Shown here piece after piece: positions 5,875-14,657 of a DNA stretch of 14,657 bases. Location: positions 1 to 14,657 of the forward strand of contig DPKX01000033.1 in assembly GCA_003542295.1 (NCBI GenBank), given 5' to 3'. Each line of letters begins with the position of its first letter. Within the stretch, counting starts at the first letter, position 1. Source of the stretch: Candidatus Atribacter hydrocarboniphilus. Lineage in GTDB: Bacteria; Atribacterota; Atribacteria; Atribacterales; Atribacteraceae. A model generated the notes under the pieces. That model worked only from the letters and a program-made list of their open reading frames with translations, was not told the DNA's origin and did not search any database. The position numbers and the translations under genes were made by a program.

Positions 5875-8800
5875 GTGAATTCTGGATACATTCAGAGAAA
5901 GACATTTTCAAAGGTAACTTCATTTGCTGAACTTCCCCATTTTATTGAGATACAAAGAAAGTCATTTGACCTATTTTTACAGGCAAATATTCCTCCCGAA
6001 GAGCGAAAAAGGCATGGTTTGCAAGAGGTTTTCACAGAAATTTTTCCCATACAGGATTTTACCGGGAAACTCATGCTGGAATTTATCGATTATCGCTTGG
6101 ATAAACCAGTTTTTTCAGTTCGTGAATGCAAGGATAGGGGACGAACTTATGCTGCACCGTTGTTTGCCCGGGTTCGGTTAATAAACCGAGAAACCAATGA
6201 AATAAAGGAACAAGATGTATATATGGGTGAAATCCCACTTATGACTGATAAAGGAACTTTTGTAGTAAATGGTGCGGAACGTGTAGTAGTAACGCAGCTC
6301 ATTCGATCTCCAGGAATATTTTTTAGCAAAGAGATAACACCGACAGGAAAAATCGAATATGGTTTTAAGATTATACCAAACCGAGGTGCCTGGTTGGAAT
6401 TTGGAATTGACCCAGGAGAAATCCTCTTTGTTCGCGTTGATAAGAGGCGCAAGATCAATGCTATGACTTTGATCAGAGCTTTGGGATTTTCTAATGACGA
6501 GGAAATCCTCGAACTGTTTGATAATCATCCTTATATCCAAGCAACATTGGAAAGAGATGCAACTTCAAACCCGAAAGAATCGGTTATGGAAATCTTCCGT
6601 CGCTTACGTCCCAGCGAACCACCAACTGAAGAGAATACTCGAGGTTTTATGAGATATTTATTTTTTGACCCCCGCCGTTATGACCTTGGTGAAGTAGGCC
6701 GATATAAGCTAAATAATAAACTTAAATTAGAAGAACGCATTGTACGAATCGAAGAGTTTACCGGAGCTGAGGATATTATTCTTGACCATGAAGAACATCA
6801 ATGTCTTCGTAATCAAGCAGCAATTGATGAGGATAATCCCTCTCGATATGAAATTCTCCTTCGTAAAGGAGACAAAATTGGACGACAATTAGCTCTTACT
6901 TTAGAGGAGTTGAATCAAGAATATAATATCGATTACATACAAGTTTATAACGACGAAGATCAAATCATAAAAGTATTTATTGAGCGCGAAGATGAATTGG
7001 AATTAGTTGGTGATGATTTGGAGGGCAGAACAATAAGCCAGGATGTGGTTCAATCGGAGACTGGAGAGACCCTTCTCAAGAAAGGTGATATTGTAACCTT
7101 GGAAGCCTTAAGGACACTGAGAGTTCATGGAATAGAAAGTATTTGGGCTGAAAAGGGACGGATTTTGAGTCGGGCCGATGTAGTCGGGGGCATTCGCTAT
7201 CTCCTCAACTTGTTGAACGGCGTTGGTTATGATGATGATATCGACCATTTGGGAAATCGACGAGCTCGACCAGTAGGGGAGCTCTTACAAAATCAATTCC
7301 GCACTGGGTTACTGAGAGTTGAAAAAGTCATCCGAGAAAAAATGACCATTCAGCCCGATACTGATTCGGCAACTCCCCAGAACCTGATTAATGTTCGTCC
7401 GGTGGTAGCTGCCATCAAAGAGTTTTTAGGAAGTAGCCCGCTTTCCCAGTTTATGGATCAAATCAACCCACTTTCAGAAATTACCCATAAGAGACGACTG
7501 AGTGCTTTAGGACCTGGAGGTTTAAGCCGTGAACGGGCAGGTTTTGAGGTTCGTGATGTCCATTATACCCATTATGGTCGAGTATGCCCAATAGAAACTC
7601 CGGAAGGACCAAATATTGGTTTAATTACCTCTCTATGCATATATGCTAAGGTCAATGAATATGGCTTTATTGTAACCCCATACTTGAAAGTTGAAAAACG
7701 ACGTTTAAGCAATGAAATTCGGTATCTTTCTGCTGATGAAGAAGACCGCTATCATATTGCTCCTTCCGATACCATTGTCGATGAGAACGGAATGATACGC
7801 GATGAAAACGTCGTGGTTCGTTTCCGTTCGAAAATTGTAGAGGTAGAAAGCAAAAAAGTTGATTTTATCGATGTTTCGCCTCAACAGATCATTAGTGCCT
7901 CGGCATCGCTCATTCCATTTTTAGAGCATAATGATGCCAACCGAGCTTTGATGGGTACCAATATGCAACGTCAAGCGGTTCCTCTTTTAGTTTCCAAGCC
8001 GCCTCTCATTGGGACGGGAATGGAATATAAAGTTGCCCAAGATTCGGGCGCTACGGTTGTTGCCCGAAATAGCGGAATAGTGAAGCAAGTTGATTCGGTT
8101 TTTATTGAGATTGAAAAAGATGATGGCGATATCGATCTCTATGAATTAGAAAAGTTTCAGAGGTCCAACCAGAGTACCTGTATCAATCAAAAACCGATCG
8201 TTCGAGTTGGACAGTATGTTGAAACTGGACAGATTATTGCCGATGGACCTTGCACTTCAATGGGTGAGATTGCCTTAGGGAGAAATGTTTTAGTGGCTTT
8301 TATGCCCTGGGAAGGTGAGAACTTCGAAGATGCCATTCTGATTAGCGAACGATTGGTTAAAGAAGAAGTTTTTACTTCGGTTCACATTGAAGAATATGAA
8401 ATCGAAGCCCGAGACACCAAGTTAGGTCCAGAGGAAATTACTCGTGACATACCCAATTTAGGAGATGAAATTCTTCGGAATCTGGATGATGAAGGAATTA
8501 TCCGAGTTGGAGCCGATGTAAAACCGGGAGATATCTTGGTCGGGAAGGTTACTCCAAAAGGAGAAACCGAGCTTACTCCCGAAGAGCGATTGCTTCGGGC
8601 AATATTCGGAGAAAAAGCCCGAGAAGTTCGTGATACGTCCCTTCGGGTTCCCCATGGAGAATATGGCAAAGTTATTGATGTAAAGGTTTTTTCTCGTGAA
8701 AACGATGATGAGCTGGCCCCAGGAGTCAATAAACTGGTTAAGGTATTTGTTGCTCAGAAAAGAAAAATTACTGTTGGGGATAAAATGGCCGGTCGTCATG

Positions 8801-9609
8801 GAAACAAAGGAGTAATAGCCAGGATTCTTGCTGAAGAGGATATGCCTTTCCTTCCTGATGGTACTCCGGTTGACATTGTTCTCAATCCTTTGGGAGTTCC
8901 TTCTCGTATGAACATCGGGCAGATTTTAGAAACTCACTTGGGTTGGGTTTCTAATAAAGAACATGAGTTAATCGCCAGTGCTCCTTTCGACGGAGCAAAA
9001 GAATCGGAAATTTTAGAAGCATTGAAAAATGTAACCATCAGTAAGGAAAACCGGTATCCGGTATTTGCTTTTGACGAGAGGATATCTCCGGAATTTAATC
9101 TCCTTCCGCATGGAAAAGTGATTCTTTATGATGGACGAACTGGTGAACCTTTCGATAATGAAGTGACAGTTGGTTATATATATATGATGAAACTTGCCCA
9201 TCTGGTTGAAACCAAGATTCATGCTCGTTCAACCGGACCGTATTCTCTAGTAACCCAGCAGCCGTTGGGAGGTAAAGCCCAATTCGGTGGACAGCGTTTT
9301 GGAGAAATGGAAGTGTGGGCATTAGAAGGGTACGGAGCTGCCTATACTTTACAGGAAATTCTGACGGTGAAATCCGATGATATTGTTGGAAGAGTAAAAG
9401 CCTATGAAGCAATTGTTAAAGGTCAAAACGTACTCAAACCGTCAGTTCCGGAATCATTTAAAGTCCTGGTTAAGGAATTACAAAGTTTATGCCTCGATGT
9501 AAAAGTGTTTGATTCCAAGGAAAAGGAAATTTCCATCGAACAGATGGAAGATGCCGAAGATGATATGCCTGGATTGGGTGTTAATCTCCAGGGACGAGAG
9601 AAAAAATAA
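5875..9609 (+). CDS. rpoB: DNA-directed RNA polymerase subunit beta
   Basis: Beta forms the active-site cleft of RNA polymerase together with beta'. I chose GTG 5875 (1,244 residues) from the Shine-Dalgarno at 5860-5868; a four-residue-longer start at 5863 is possible. The N-terminus has the conserved [13 protein letters not shown] stretch. The rifampicin region starts at L523: D528, H538, R541, S543 and I584 match the sensitive E. coli residues D516, H526, R529, S531 and I572, so rifampicin sensitivity is expected. The catalytic lysines are K970 and K978 in [12 protein letters not shown]. The C-terminal clamp part ([20 protein letters not shown]) is intact. Residues 382-431 hold a module with the pattern G-x-x-(I/V)-x-x-D-(V/I)...G-x-x-(L/I)-x-x-(K/A)-G that is repeated in beta'. 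rpoC follows after 18 bases. Confidence 0.98.
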   Translation: MNSGYIQRKTFSKVTSFAELPHFIEIQRKSFDLFLQANIPPEERKRHGLQEVFTEIFPIQDFTGKLMLEFIDYRLDKPVFSVRECKDRGRTYAAPLFARVRLINRETNEIKEQDVYMGEIPLMTDKGTFVVNGAERVVVTQLIRSPGIFFSKEITPTGKIEYGFKIIPNRGAWLEFGIDPGEILFVRVDKRRKINAMTLIRALGFSNDEEILELFDNHPYIQATLERDATSNPKESVMEIFRRLRPSEPPTEENTRGFMRYLFFDPRRYDLGEVGRYKLNNKLKLEERIVRIEEFTGAEDIILDHEEHQCLRNQAAIDEDNPSRYEILLRKGDKIGRQLALTLEELNQEYNIDYIQVYNDEDQIIKVFIEREDELELVGDDLEGRTISQDVVQSETGETLLKKGDIVTLEALRTLRVHGIESIWAEKGRILSRADVVGGIRYLLNLLNGVGYDDDIDHLGNRRARPVGELLQNQFRTGLLRVEKVIREKMTIQPDTDSATPQNLINVRPVVAAIKEFLGSSPLSQFMDQINPLSEITHKRRLSALGPGGLSRERAGFEVRDVHYTHYGRVCPIETPEGPNIGLITSLCIYAKVNEYGFIVTPYLKVEKRRLSNEIRYLSADEEDRYHIAPSDTIVDENGMIRDENVVVRFRSKIVEVESKKVDFIDVSPQQIISASASLIPFLEHNDANRALMGTNMQRQAVPLLVSKPPLIGTGMEYKVAQDSGATVVARNSGIVKQVDSVFIEIEKDDGDIDLYELEKFQRSNQSTCINQKPIVRVGQYVETGQIIADGPCTSMGEIALGRNVLVAFMPWEGENFEDAILISERLVKEEVFTSVHIEEYEIEARDTKLGPEEITRDIPNLGDEILRNLDDEGIIRVGADVKPGDILVGKVTPKGETELTPEERLLRAIFGEKAREVRDTSLRVPHGEYGKVIDVKVFSRENDDELAPGVNKLVKVFVAQKRKITVGDKMAGRHGNKGVIARILAEEDMPFLPDGTPVDIVLNPLGVPSRMNIGQILETHLGWVSNKEHELIASAPFDGAKESEILEALKNVTISKENRYPVFAFDERISPEFNLLPHGKVILYDGRTGEPFDNEVTVGYIYMMKLAHLVETKIHARSTGPYSLVTQQPLGGKAQFGGQRFGEMEVWALEGYGAAYTLQEILTVKSDDIVGRVKAYEAIVKGQNVLKPSVPESFKVLVKELQSLCLDVKVFDSKEKEISIEQMEDAEDDMPGLGVNLQGREKK

Positions 9610-9627
9610 AAGAAGGGGGAAAAACCC

Positions 9628-12600
9628 TTGATAGATGTCAATGATCTTGGAGCTATGCAAATTGGTTTGTCTTCTCCCGACCAAATCCGCAAATGGTCTC
9701 GAGGGGAAGTAAAAAAACCCGAAACCATTAATTATCGAACCCTCAAACCGGAAAAAGACGGTTTGTTTTGTGAGAAGATTTTTGGACCAACCAAAGACTG
9801 GGAATGTTATTGCGGAAAGTATAAAAGAATTCGTCATAAGGGAGTCGTCTGTGACCGTTGTGGAGTGGAAATCACTCGTTCTTCGGTAAGAAGAGCTCGT
9901 CTGGGACATATCGAACTGGCTGCTCCGGTTTCGCATATTTGGTATTTTAAAAGTATTCCCAGTAAAATGGCTCTCCTTTTGGGGGTTCTTCCCAAAAACC
10001 TGGAGAAAGTTCTCTACTTTGCTTCAGGAAGAAAAAAAGAAGACTGTTATAAGGTTATTGAACCGGGTTCGACCTATCTTGAGTCAGGAACAATTATACG
10101 AGATACTGAATATCGGATCCATCAAAAGTATGATCCGAACTTTAAAGCCGAGACTGCTCATCGGATTACTGAAGTCCACAATCTTCCCTTTTCGGTTGGC
10201 GATGAACTCTCAACCAAGGAATTAACTCGATTTCGTACCAAATATAAAGAAAGCTTCACGGTAGAAGAATTAGAAAATAATCGCTATGAAGTAATCGATG
10301 TCCGAGTATTTCCTTACCAACGCGATGAAGAAATTTCTGAATCGGAAGTCTATCAATTAAGGGAAGTATATGGTGACCTCTTTGAAGAAGAGATCTTGAC
10401 TGACACTGCTGAGGAACCTTGTTATCTAGTTATTAATCCAGGGTCAACCGGTTTGAAAAAAGCCCAGATGATCCTTGAAACCGAAGCGAAATTGCTTCCC
10501 CAGTATGATAGCGAATTTAAAAGCGGTGTTGGAGCCGAAGCGGTCAGAGAAATTCTTAGGACTTTGGATGTTCAGACTCTGGCTCGAAGTTTACGAAAAG
10601 AACTCAAAGAAGCAACCGGCCAAAAGGCCAAGAAAATCATCAAGAGGCTACAAGTTGTCGAATCCTTTTGTAAATCAGGAAATCGACCAGAGTGGATGAT
10701 ATTGGAAGTGGTTCCGGTGCTTCCGCCCGATTTGCGTCCTATGGTTCAGTTGGATGGTGGTCGGTTTGCAACCTCCGATTTAAATGACCTCTATCGGAGA
10801 GTGATTAACCGAAACAATCGTTTAAAAAGACTATTACAACTTGGAGCTCCTGACATTATTGTAAAAAATGAAAAACGCATGCTTCAGGAAGCTGTCGATG
10901 CGCTATTTGATAATGGACGACGAGGACGTCCAGTTCTAGGACCGGGTAATCGGCCGCTCAAATCACTCAGCGATATGTTACGAGGAAAGAAAGGTCGTTT
11001 CCGCCAAAATTTATTAGGGAAAAGGGTTGATTATTCTGGCCGTTCGGTTATTGTCGCCGGACCTCAGTTGAACTTCGACCAATGTGGTCTCCCCAAAAAA
11101 ATGGCATTAGAACTATTTAAACCTTTTATTATGAAAGGTTTAGTCGATAAAGGTCATGCTCATAATATCAAAAGTGCCAAAAGAATGGTGGAGAAAACCC
11201 GCGATGAAGTATGGGAAGTATTAGAAGAAGTTATTGCTGAACATCCAGTTCTCCTGAACCGAGCACCAACCCTTCACCGATTAAGCGTTCAGGCATTTCA
11301 ACCGGTATTGGTAGAAGGCAATGCCATCCACATTCATCCCATGGTTTGTCCTGCTTTTAATGCTGATTTCGATGGTGATCAGATGGCAGTTCATGTTCCG
11401 CTTTCCGCAGAAGCTCAAGCTGAATCGGAAATTCTGATGCTTTCATCTCATAACATCTTATCTCCAGCGTCAGGACGACCGATTGCAGTACCAACTCAAG
11501 ATATGGTTTTAGGTTGTTATTACTTGACCTTGATGAGGAAAGTGGCCAAAGAAACAACTCTGAAACGATTTCTCGATATAGATGAAGCACTCCTCGCTTT
11601 TGAATACAAACAAGTCGATCTTCATGAACCAATTTACATTCGAGAAATTCAGGAGAAAGACCCCAATGTGACCATGACAACAATTGGCCGCGTTATTTTT
11701 AATCAGGTTCTCCCTCAGGGGATGTCTTATTACAATGATCCAATGACCAAAAAGAAACTATCGGATATTGTTGATTCATGTTTTAGAAAATTTGGGAATC
11801 AGATTACTGTTGAAACCCTTGATCGAATTAAAAAATTAGGTTTTCGATATGCTACTCAATCAGGAACCAGCATCGGAGTCGTGGACTTGGAGATCCCAGA
11901 AAAAAAATTCTCAATCATTGAAAATGCAACTCAACGGGTTAGCGATACCAACGACCATTATAATGAAGGTCTGATTACCGGAGAAGAACGAGAACAGTCG
12001 GTTATCGATATTTGGACTGATGCTTCCAACAAAGTCGCCGAAGCTATTTTGGAATTACTGGATGATTTTAATCCAGTAAATATGATGGCGAAATCTGGCG
12101 CTCGCGGAAGCATTCGGCAAATCAGCCAGCTGGCAGGAATGCGAGGATTGATGGCTGATCCTTCAGGTCGAATCATTGAATACCCAATTCGAGCTAACTT
12201 CCGTGAAGGTCTAGGGGTACTAGAATACTTTATATCTACTCATGGTGCAAGGAAAGGATTAGCTGACACGGCACTAAGAACGGCAAAGTCAGGTTATTTA
12301 ACCCGGAGGCTGGTTGATGTATCACAGGATATGATTGTTCGTGAGATTGATTGTGGAACCGATGATGGAATAATTATCGGAGACTTAAAAGATGAAAATG
12401 ATAATATTATTGAATATTTTGAAGAAAGAGTCTTAGGCCGGATGGTTCTCAACGATGTCTATGTTCCTGATTCTGATCAGCTTCTCTTGGCTGCCGGTGA
12501 AGAAATCAATGAAGATATTATCCAGAAACTTCTTGAACATCATATCCGTGAATTGAAAATTCGGTCAGTTCTTACCTGTAAAGCTCGATATGGGGTATGT

Positions 12601-14657
12601 GCCAAATGTTACGGAAGGAACTTGGCAACTGGTAAAATGGTTGATATTGGAGAGTCGGTTGGAATTCTTGCCGCCCAATCAATCGGTGAACCAGGCACCC
12701 AGTTGACCATGAGGACCTTTCATACCGGAGGAATTCGAATTGCCGGGGAAGACATTACTCAGGGTCTCCCGCGAGTCGAGCAGTTGTTTGAAGTCCGAAA
12801 ACCAAAAAAAGCCGCTATCCTATCCGATGTTGATGGAGAAGTAGAAAAGATTGAAGCTATTGGAAACCGAAAGAAAATCATGGTTCGTCCCGATGACGAT
12901 GAAGTTGATCAATCAGTTCGGGCGTATTTGGTTCCACCCGATATTCGGATTAAGGTTAATGAAAACGTTCGGGTAAAAGCGGGTGATCGCTTGACCTTGG
13001 GTCCAATTAATCCTCGAGATATCCTTCGAATCAAAGGAATACGAGAGGTCCAAAGTCATCTGGTTGAAGAGATTCAATCGGTTTACCTCTCTCAAGGGGT
13101 GAATATCAACGATAAGCACATCGAAACCATTGTCCGACAAATTGCTCGTCTGAATAAGGTTATGGTTGAGAATTCCGGTGATACAGAACTCCTCTCTGGC
13201 GAGCTGGTTCATATTGAAGATTTTGAGCAGGAAAATAGTCGAATTAATGAAGAAAATAGGTTCATTTTAGAAAAAGCACTCTCACTTTTTGAAGGGTTTA
13301 CCTTGCGGGAACCGGCTTTTGATATTTCGGGTGAAGCTATTGCACAAAAAGGAGAAGCAATTGACGAGGAGAAACTAAAGATTATTCTATCTACCGATTG
13401 CAAGCCTTTTTATATCATTGATAATAATCAGACACCCTATAAAATGATTCGAGGTTACCGCCCATTAAAAGCCGAATTGAAAGACCAGGTGAGCGTTGAC
13501 GACATTCTCGATCAAAACGAAACAGTTTTGGTCAAAGCTGGTGAAGTTATTAGTGAGCAGAAGGTTGAATATATAGCTGACTTAGGGCCGGTTATTCTTC
13601 GAACCCGAGAAAAATCAACTTGGGAAAAACTAAAAGGTGCCATTTTAGCTGAAGAAGTGACCGATCAGAAAACCGGAGAAGTCATTCTCCCTGCCAATAC
13701 CAAAATTGAAGCACATCACCAAGATATTATTGAAGGTCATAATGTCGATCAGATTGTGGTCTGGAAAAATGTTGAGACCTTCCAAATTAAAGAGAGTTTA
13801 ATTCGAGAATTGCGTGAGGAAATTCTTGGAAAAGAAGTGGGAAAGGACATCATTAGCCCAAAAAGTGGTGATTTGATAATTGCTTCGGGCCAGCAAATAA
13901 GCCGGGCAGTGGTGCGGCATTTGGTCATGGAGGATGTTAAAGAAGTCAAGCTGGGTGATGGACGTTTCTTTTCCATTGAAGGGCGGTTGAGTGAACTTTT
14001 AGAACGAGAAGTCGTAGGAAAAGTTGCAGCTCAGGATATTTCCATAGAAGAGAATGGTTCGGTCCTGATCAAAGCAGGACAAACGATCGATCGCGATGGG
14101 GTGATCAAAATTGCTGACGATAATGTCGAGTATCTGTTGATACGAGAAAAGGATGCCGAAACTGAAATAAAAAGCTTAGTTGAAAATGTGGTCTATTTGG
14201 CAGGCACCAAACAGGTTGCAACCGGAAGACCAGTTGTCCTGGGAATTACTAAAGCCTCTTTGGCTACTGAGAGCTTTTTGTCGGCGTCTTCTTTCCAACA
14301 AACGACTCATGTATTGGCGGATGCGGCAATAAAGGGAAAAATCGATGAACTGGTTGGATTAAAAGAAAATGTAATAATCGGTAAGATTATCCCAGCTGGA
14401 ACTGGTTTTCCAAACTATCGAAAGGTGAGACTGGAAACCGAAGAGCTCATGGAAGGTTCAAGCGAATTGACTCTTCACGGAGACCAAAGTGTCGATCTTC
14501 GTGAGCTGATGAATTACGAGGAAGAAATCGATATCGAAGACATCCTTCACCCCGATCGAAACAGAATTGAAGATGGGGAAATTGACGAGGATTCTGAAGA
14601 GTTCGGCCATTTTGAAAGTCAAATCGATAGCGATAATGATGAAGAAGAGAGTAATTT
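9628..14657 (+). CDS. rpoC: DNA-directed RNA polymerase subunit beta' (3' end outside window)
   Basis: This is the catalytic subunit of RNA polymerase; 1,676 codons are visible with no stop. The TTG start is supported by AGAAGGGGG (9611-9619), 8 bases upstream, and by the typical beginning (M)[17 protein letters not shown]. The N-terminal zinc site is C60, C62, C75, C78. The Mg-binding loop is NADFDGD (578-584). The bridge helix is around 819-847, and the trigger loop (about 865-895, with H872) has no insert. The second zinc site is C909, C984, C991, C994. Two insertions stand out: four tandem units ending Y-x3-F (140-300), and about 320 residues (roughly 1212-1532) of five tandem beta-rich units just before [12 protein letters not shown] (1538-1549). 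After the conserved end comes an acidic tail (21 D/E in the last 46 residues seen), so little is probably missing. Confidence 0.98.
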   Translation, partial: MIDVNDLGAMQIGLSSPDQIRKWSRGEVKKPETINYRTLKPEKDGLFCEKIFGPTKDWECYCGKYKRIRHKGVVCDRCGVEITRSSVRRARLGHIELAAPVSHIWYFKSIPSKMALLLGVLPKNLEKVLYFASGRKKEDCYKVIEPGSTYLESGTIIRDTEYRIHQKYDPNFKAETAHRITEVHNLPFSVGDELSTKELTRFRTKYKESFTVEELENNRYEVIDVRVFPYQRDEEISESEVYQLREVYGDLFEEEILTDTAEEPCYLVINPGSTGLKKAQMILETEAKLLPQYDSEFKSGVGAEAVREILRTLDVQTLARSLRKELKEATGQKAKKIIKRLQVVESFCKSGNRPEWMILEVVPVLPPDLRPMVQLDGGRFATSDLNDLYRRVINRNNRLKRLLQLGAPDIIVKNEKRMLQEAVDALFDNGRRGRPVLGPGNRPLKSLSDMLRGKKGRFRQNLLGKRVDYSGRSVIVAGPQLNFDQCGLPKKMALELFKPFIMKGLVDKGHAHNIKSAKRMVEKTRDEVWEVLEEVIAEHPVLLNRAPTLHRLSVQAFQPVLVEGNAIHIHPMVCPAFNADFDGDQMAVHVPLSAEAQAESEILMLSSHNILSPASGRPIAVPTQDMVLGCYYLTLMRKVAKETTLKRFLDIDEALLAFEYKQVDLHEPIYIREIQEKDPNVTMTTIGRVIFNQVLPQGMSYYNDPMTKKKLSDIVDSCFRKFGNQITVETLDRIKKLGFRYATQSGTSIGVVDLEIPEKKFSIIENATQRVSDTNDHYNEGLITGEEREQSVIDIWTDASNKVAEAILELLDDFNPVNMMAKSGARGSIRQISQLAGMRGLMADPSGRIIEYPIRANFREGLGVLEYFISTHGARKGLADTALRTAKSGYLTRRLVDVSQDMIVREIDCGTDDGIIIGDLKDENDNIIEYFEERVLGRMVLNDVYVPDSDQLLLAAGEEINEDIIQKLLEHHIRELKIRSVLTCKARYGVCAKCYGRNLATGKMVDIGESVGILAAQSIGEPGTQLTMRTFHTGGIRIAGEDITQGLPRVEQLFEVRKPKKAAILSDVDGEVEKIEAIGNRKKIMVRPDDDEVDQSVRAYLVPPDIRIKVNENVRVKAGDRLTLGPINPRDILRIKGIREVQSHLVEEIQSVYLSQGVNINDKHIETIVRQIARLNKVMVENSGDTELLSGELVHIEDFEQENSRINEENRFILEKALSLFEGFTLREPAFDISGEAIAQKGEAIDEEKLKIILSTDCKPFYIIDNNQTPYKMIRGYRPLKAELKDQVSVDDILDQNETVLVKAGEVISEQKVEYIADLGPVILRTREKSTWEKLKGAILAEEVTDQKTGEVILPANTKIEAHHQDIIEGHNVDQIVVWKNVETFQIKESLIRELREEILGKEVGKDIISPKSGDLIIASGQQISRAVVRHLVMEDVKEVKLGDGRFFSIEGRLSELLEREVVGKVAAQDISIEENGSVLIKAGQTIDRDGVIKIADDNVEYLLIREKDAETEIKSLVENVVYLAGTKQVATGRPVVLGITKASLATESFLSASSFQQTTHVLADAAIKGKIDELVGLKENVIIGKIIPAGTGFPNYRKVRLETEELMEGSSELTLHGDQSVDLRELMNYEEEIDIEDILHPDRNRIEDGEIDEDSEEFGHFESQIDSDNDEEESN

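Noticed and set aside
5892..9936. Several minus-strand frames of 60-149 residues opposite rpoB and the start of rpoC
   Set aside because: Shadows of the coding frame; no family features and no ribosome sites.
9628..14657. Suspected frameshift or pseudogene in rpoC, because no long ATG-started frame is apparent
   Set aside because: Translating codon by codon from TTG 9628 gives one uninterrupted frame with every conserved beta' motif; the frame simply starts on TTG and leaves the window.
1..14657. tRNA, rRNA, transposase or integrase genes
   Set aside because: I looked for cloverleaf ends, rRNA core motifs and recombinase motifs and saw none; short divergent RNAs could still be missed by eye.

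Overview
The window looks like a chromosomal stretch of a low-GC, probably diderm and anaerobic bacterium outside the well-studied phyla. It holds a core-gene segment (plsC, a membrane-anchored NHL beta-propeller protein, amrB/MEMO, rpoB, rpoC) beside a piece of integron-type accessory DNA and several families of short dispersed repeats. The very large beta' subunit (more than 1,676 residues), the intergenic repeats and the GTG/TTG starts would fit a lineage such as Atribacterota or something near Thermotogota. That placement is a guess from memory and was not tested.

Layout. Positions 1-90 show nothing I can interpret. Positions 91-745 carry two weakly supported minus-strand reading frames; the better one encodes a small single-pass membrane protein with a good Shine-Dalgarno. 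Positions 823-947 form an integron attC recombination site. The gene that follows, an AT-rich SAM-dependent methyltransferase (1092-1865), is therefore probably a captured cassette gene. Positions 1866-2132 hold a short TAAC/GTTA inverted repeat and two inverted copies of a dispersed repeat whose central hairpin changes in a base-pair-preserving way.

Positions 2133-4933 are a compact operon: plsC overlaps the NHL gene by 14 bases, and amrB follows after 4 bases. Positions 4934-5874 contain no gene. They hold two more copies of the same repeat, an inverted C/G-rich repeat pair, three other hairpins, a strong sigma-70-type promoter and a leader of about 260 bases before rpoB. rpoB (GTG start) and rpoC (TTG start) form a dicistron, and rpoC runs off the right edge close to its natural end. 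The ribosomal protein genes rplK-A-J-L that usually precede rpoB are absent.

The most interesting feature is the architecture of beta'. Near the N-terminus a motif that is normally single (hairpin plus helix ending Y-x3-F) is present four times in tandem. Near the C-terminus about 320 residues are inserted just before the conserved [12 protein letters not shown] segment. The insert reads as five tandem copies of a beta-rich unit also present once in the normal beta' jaw and once in beta. The lineage has apparently enlarged its RNA polymerase by duplicating modules the enzyme already had.
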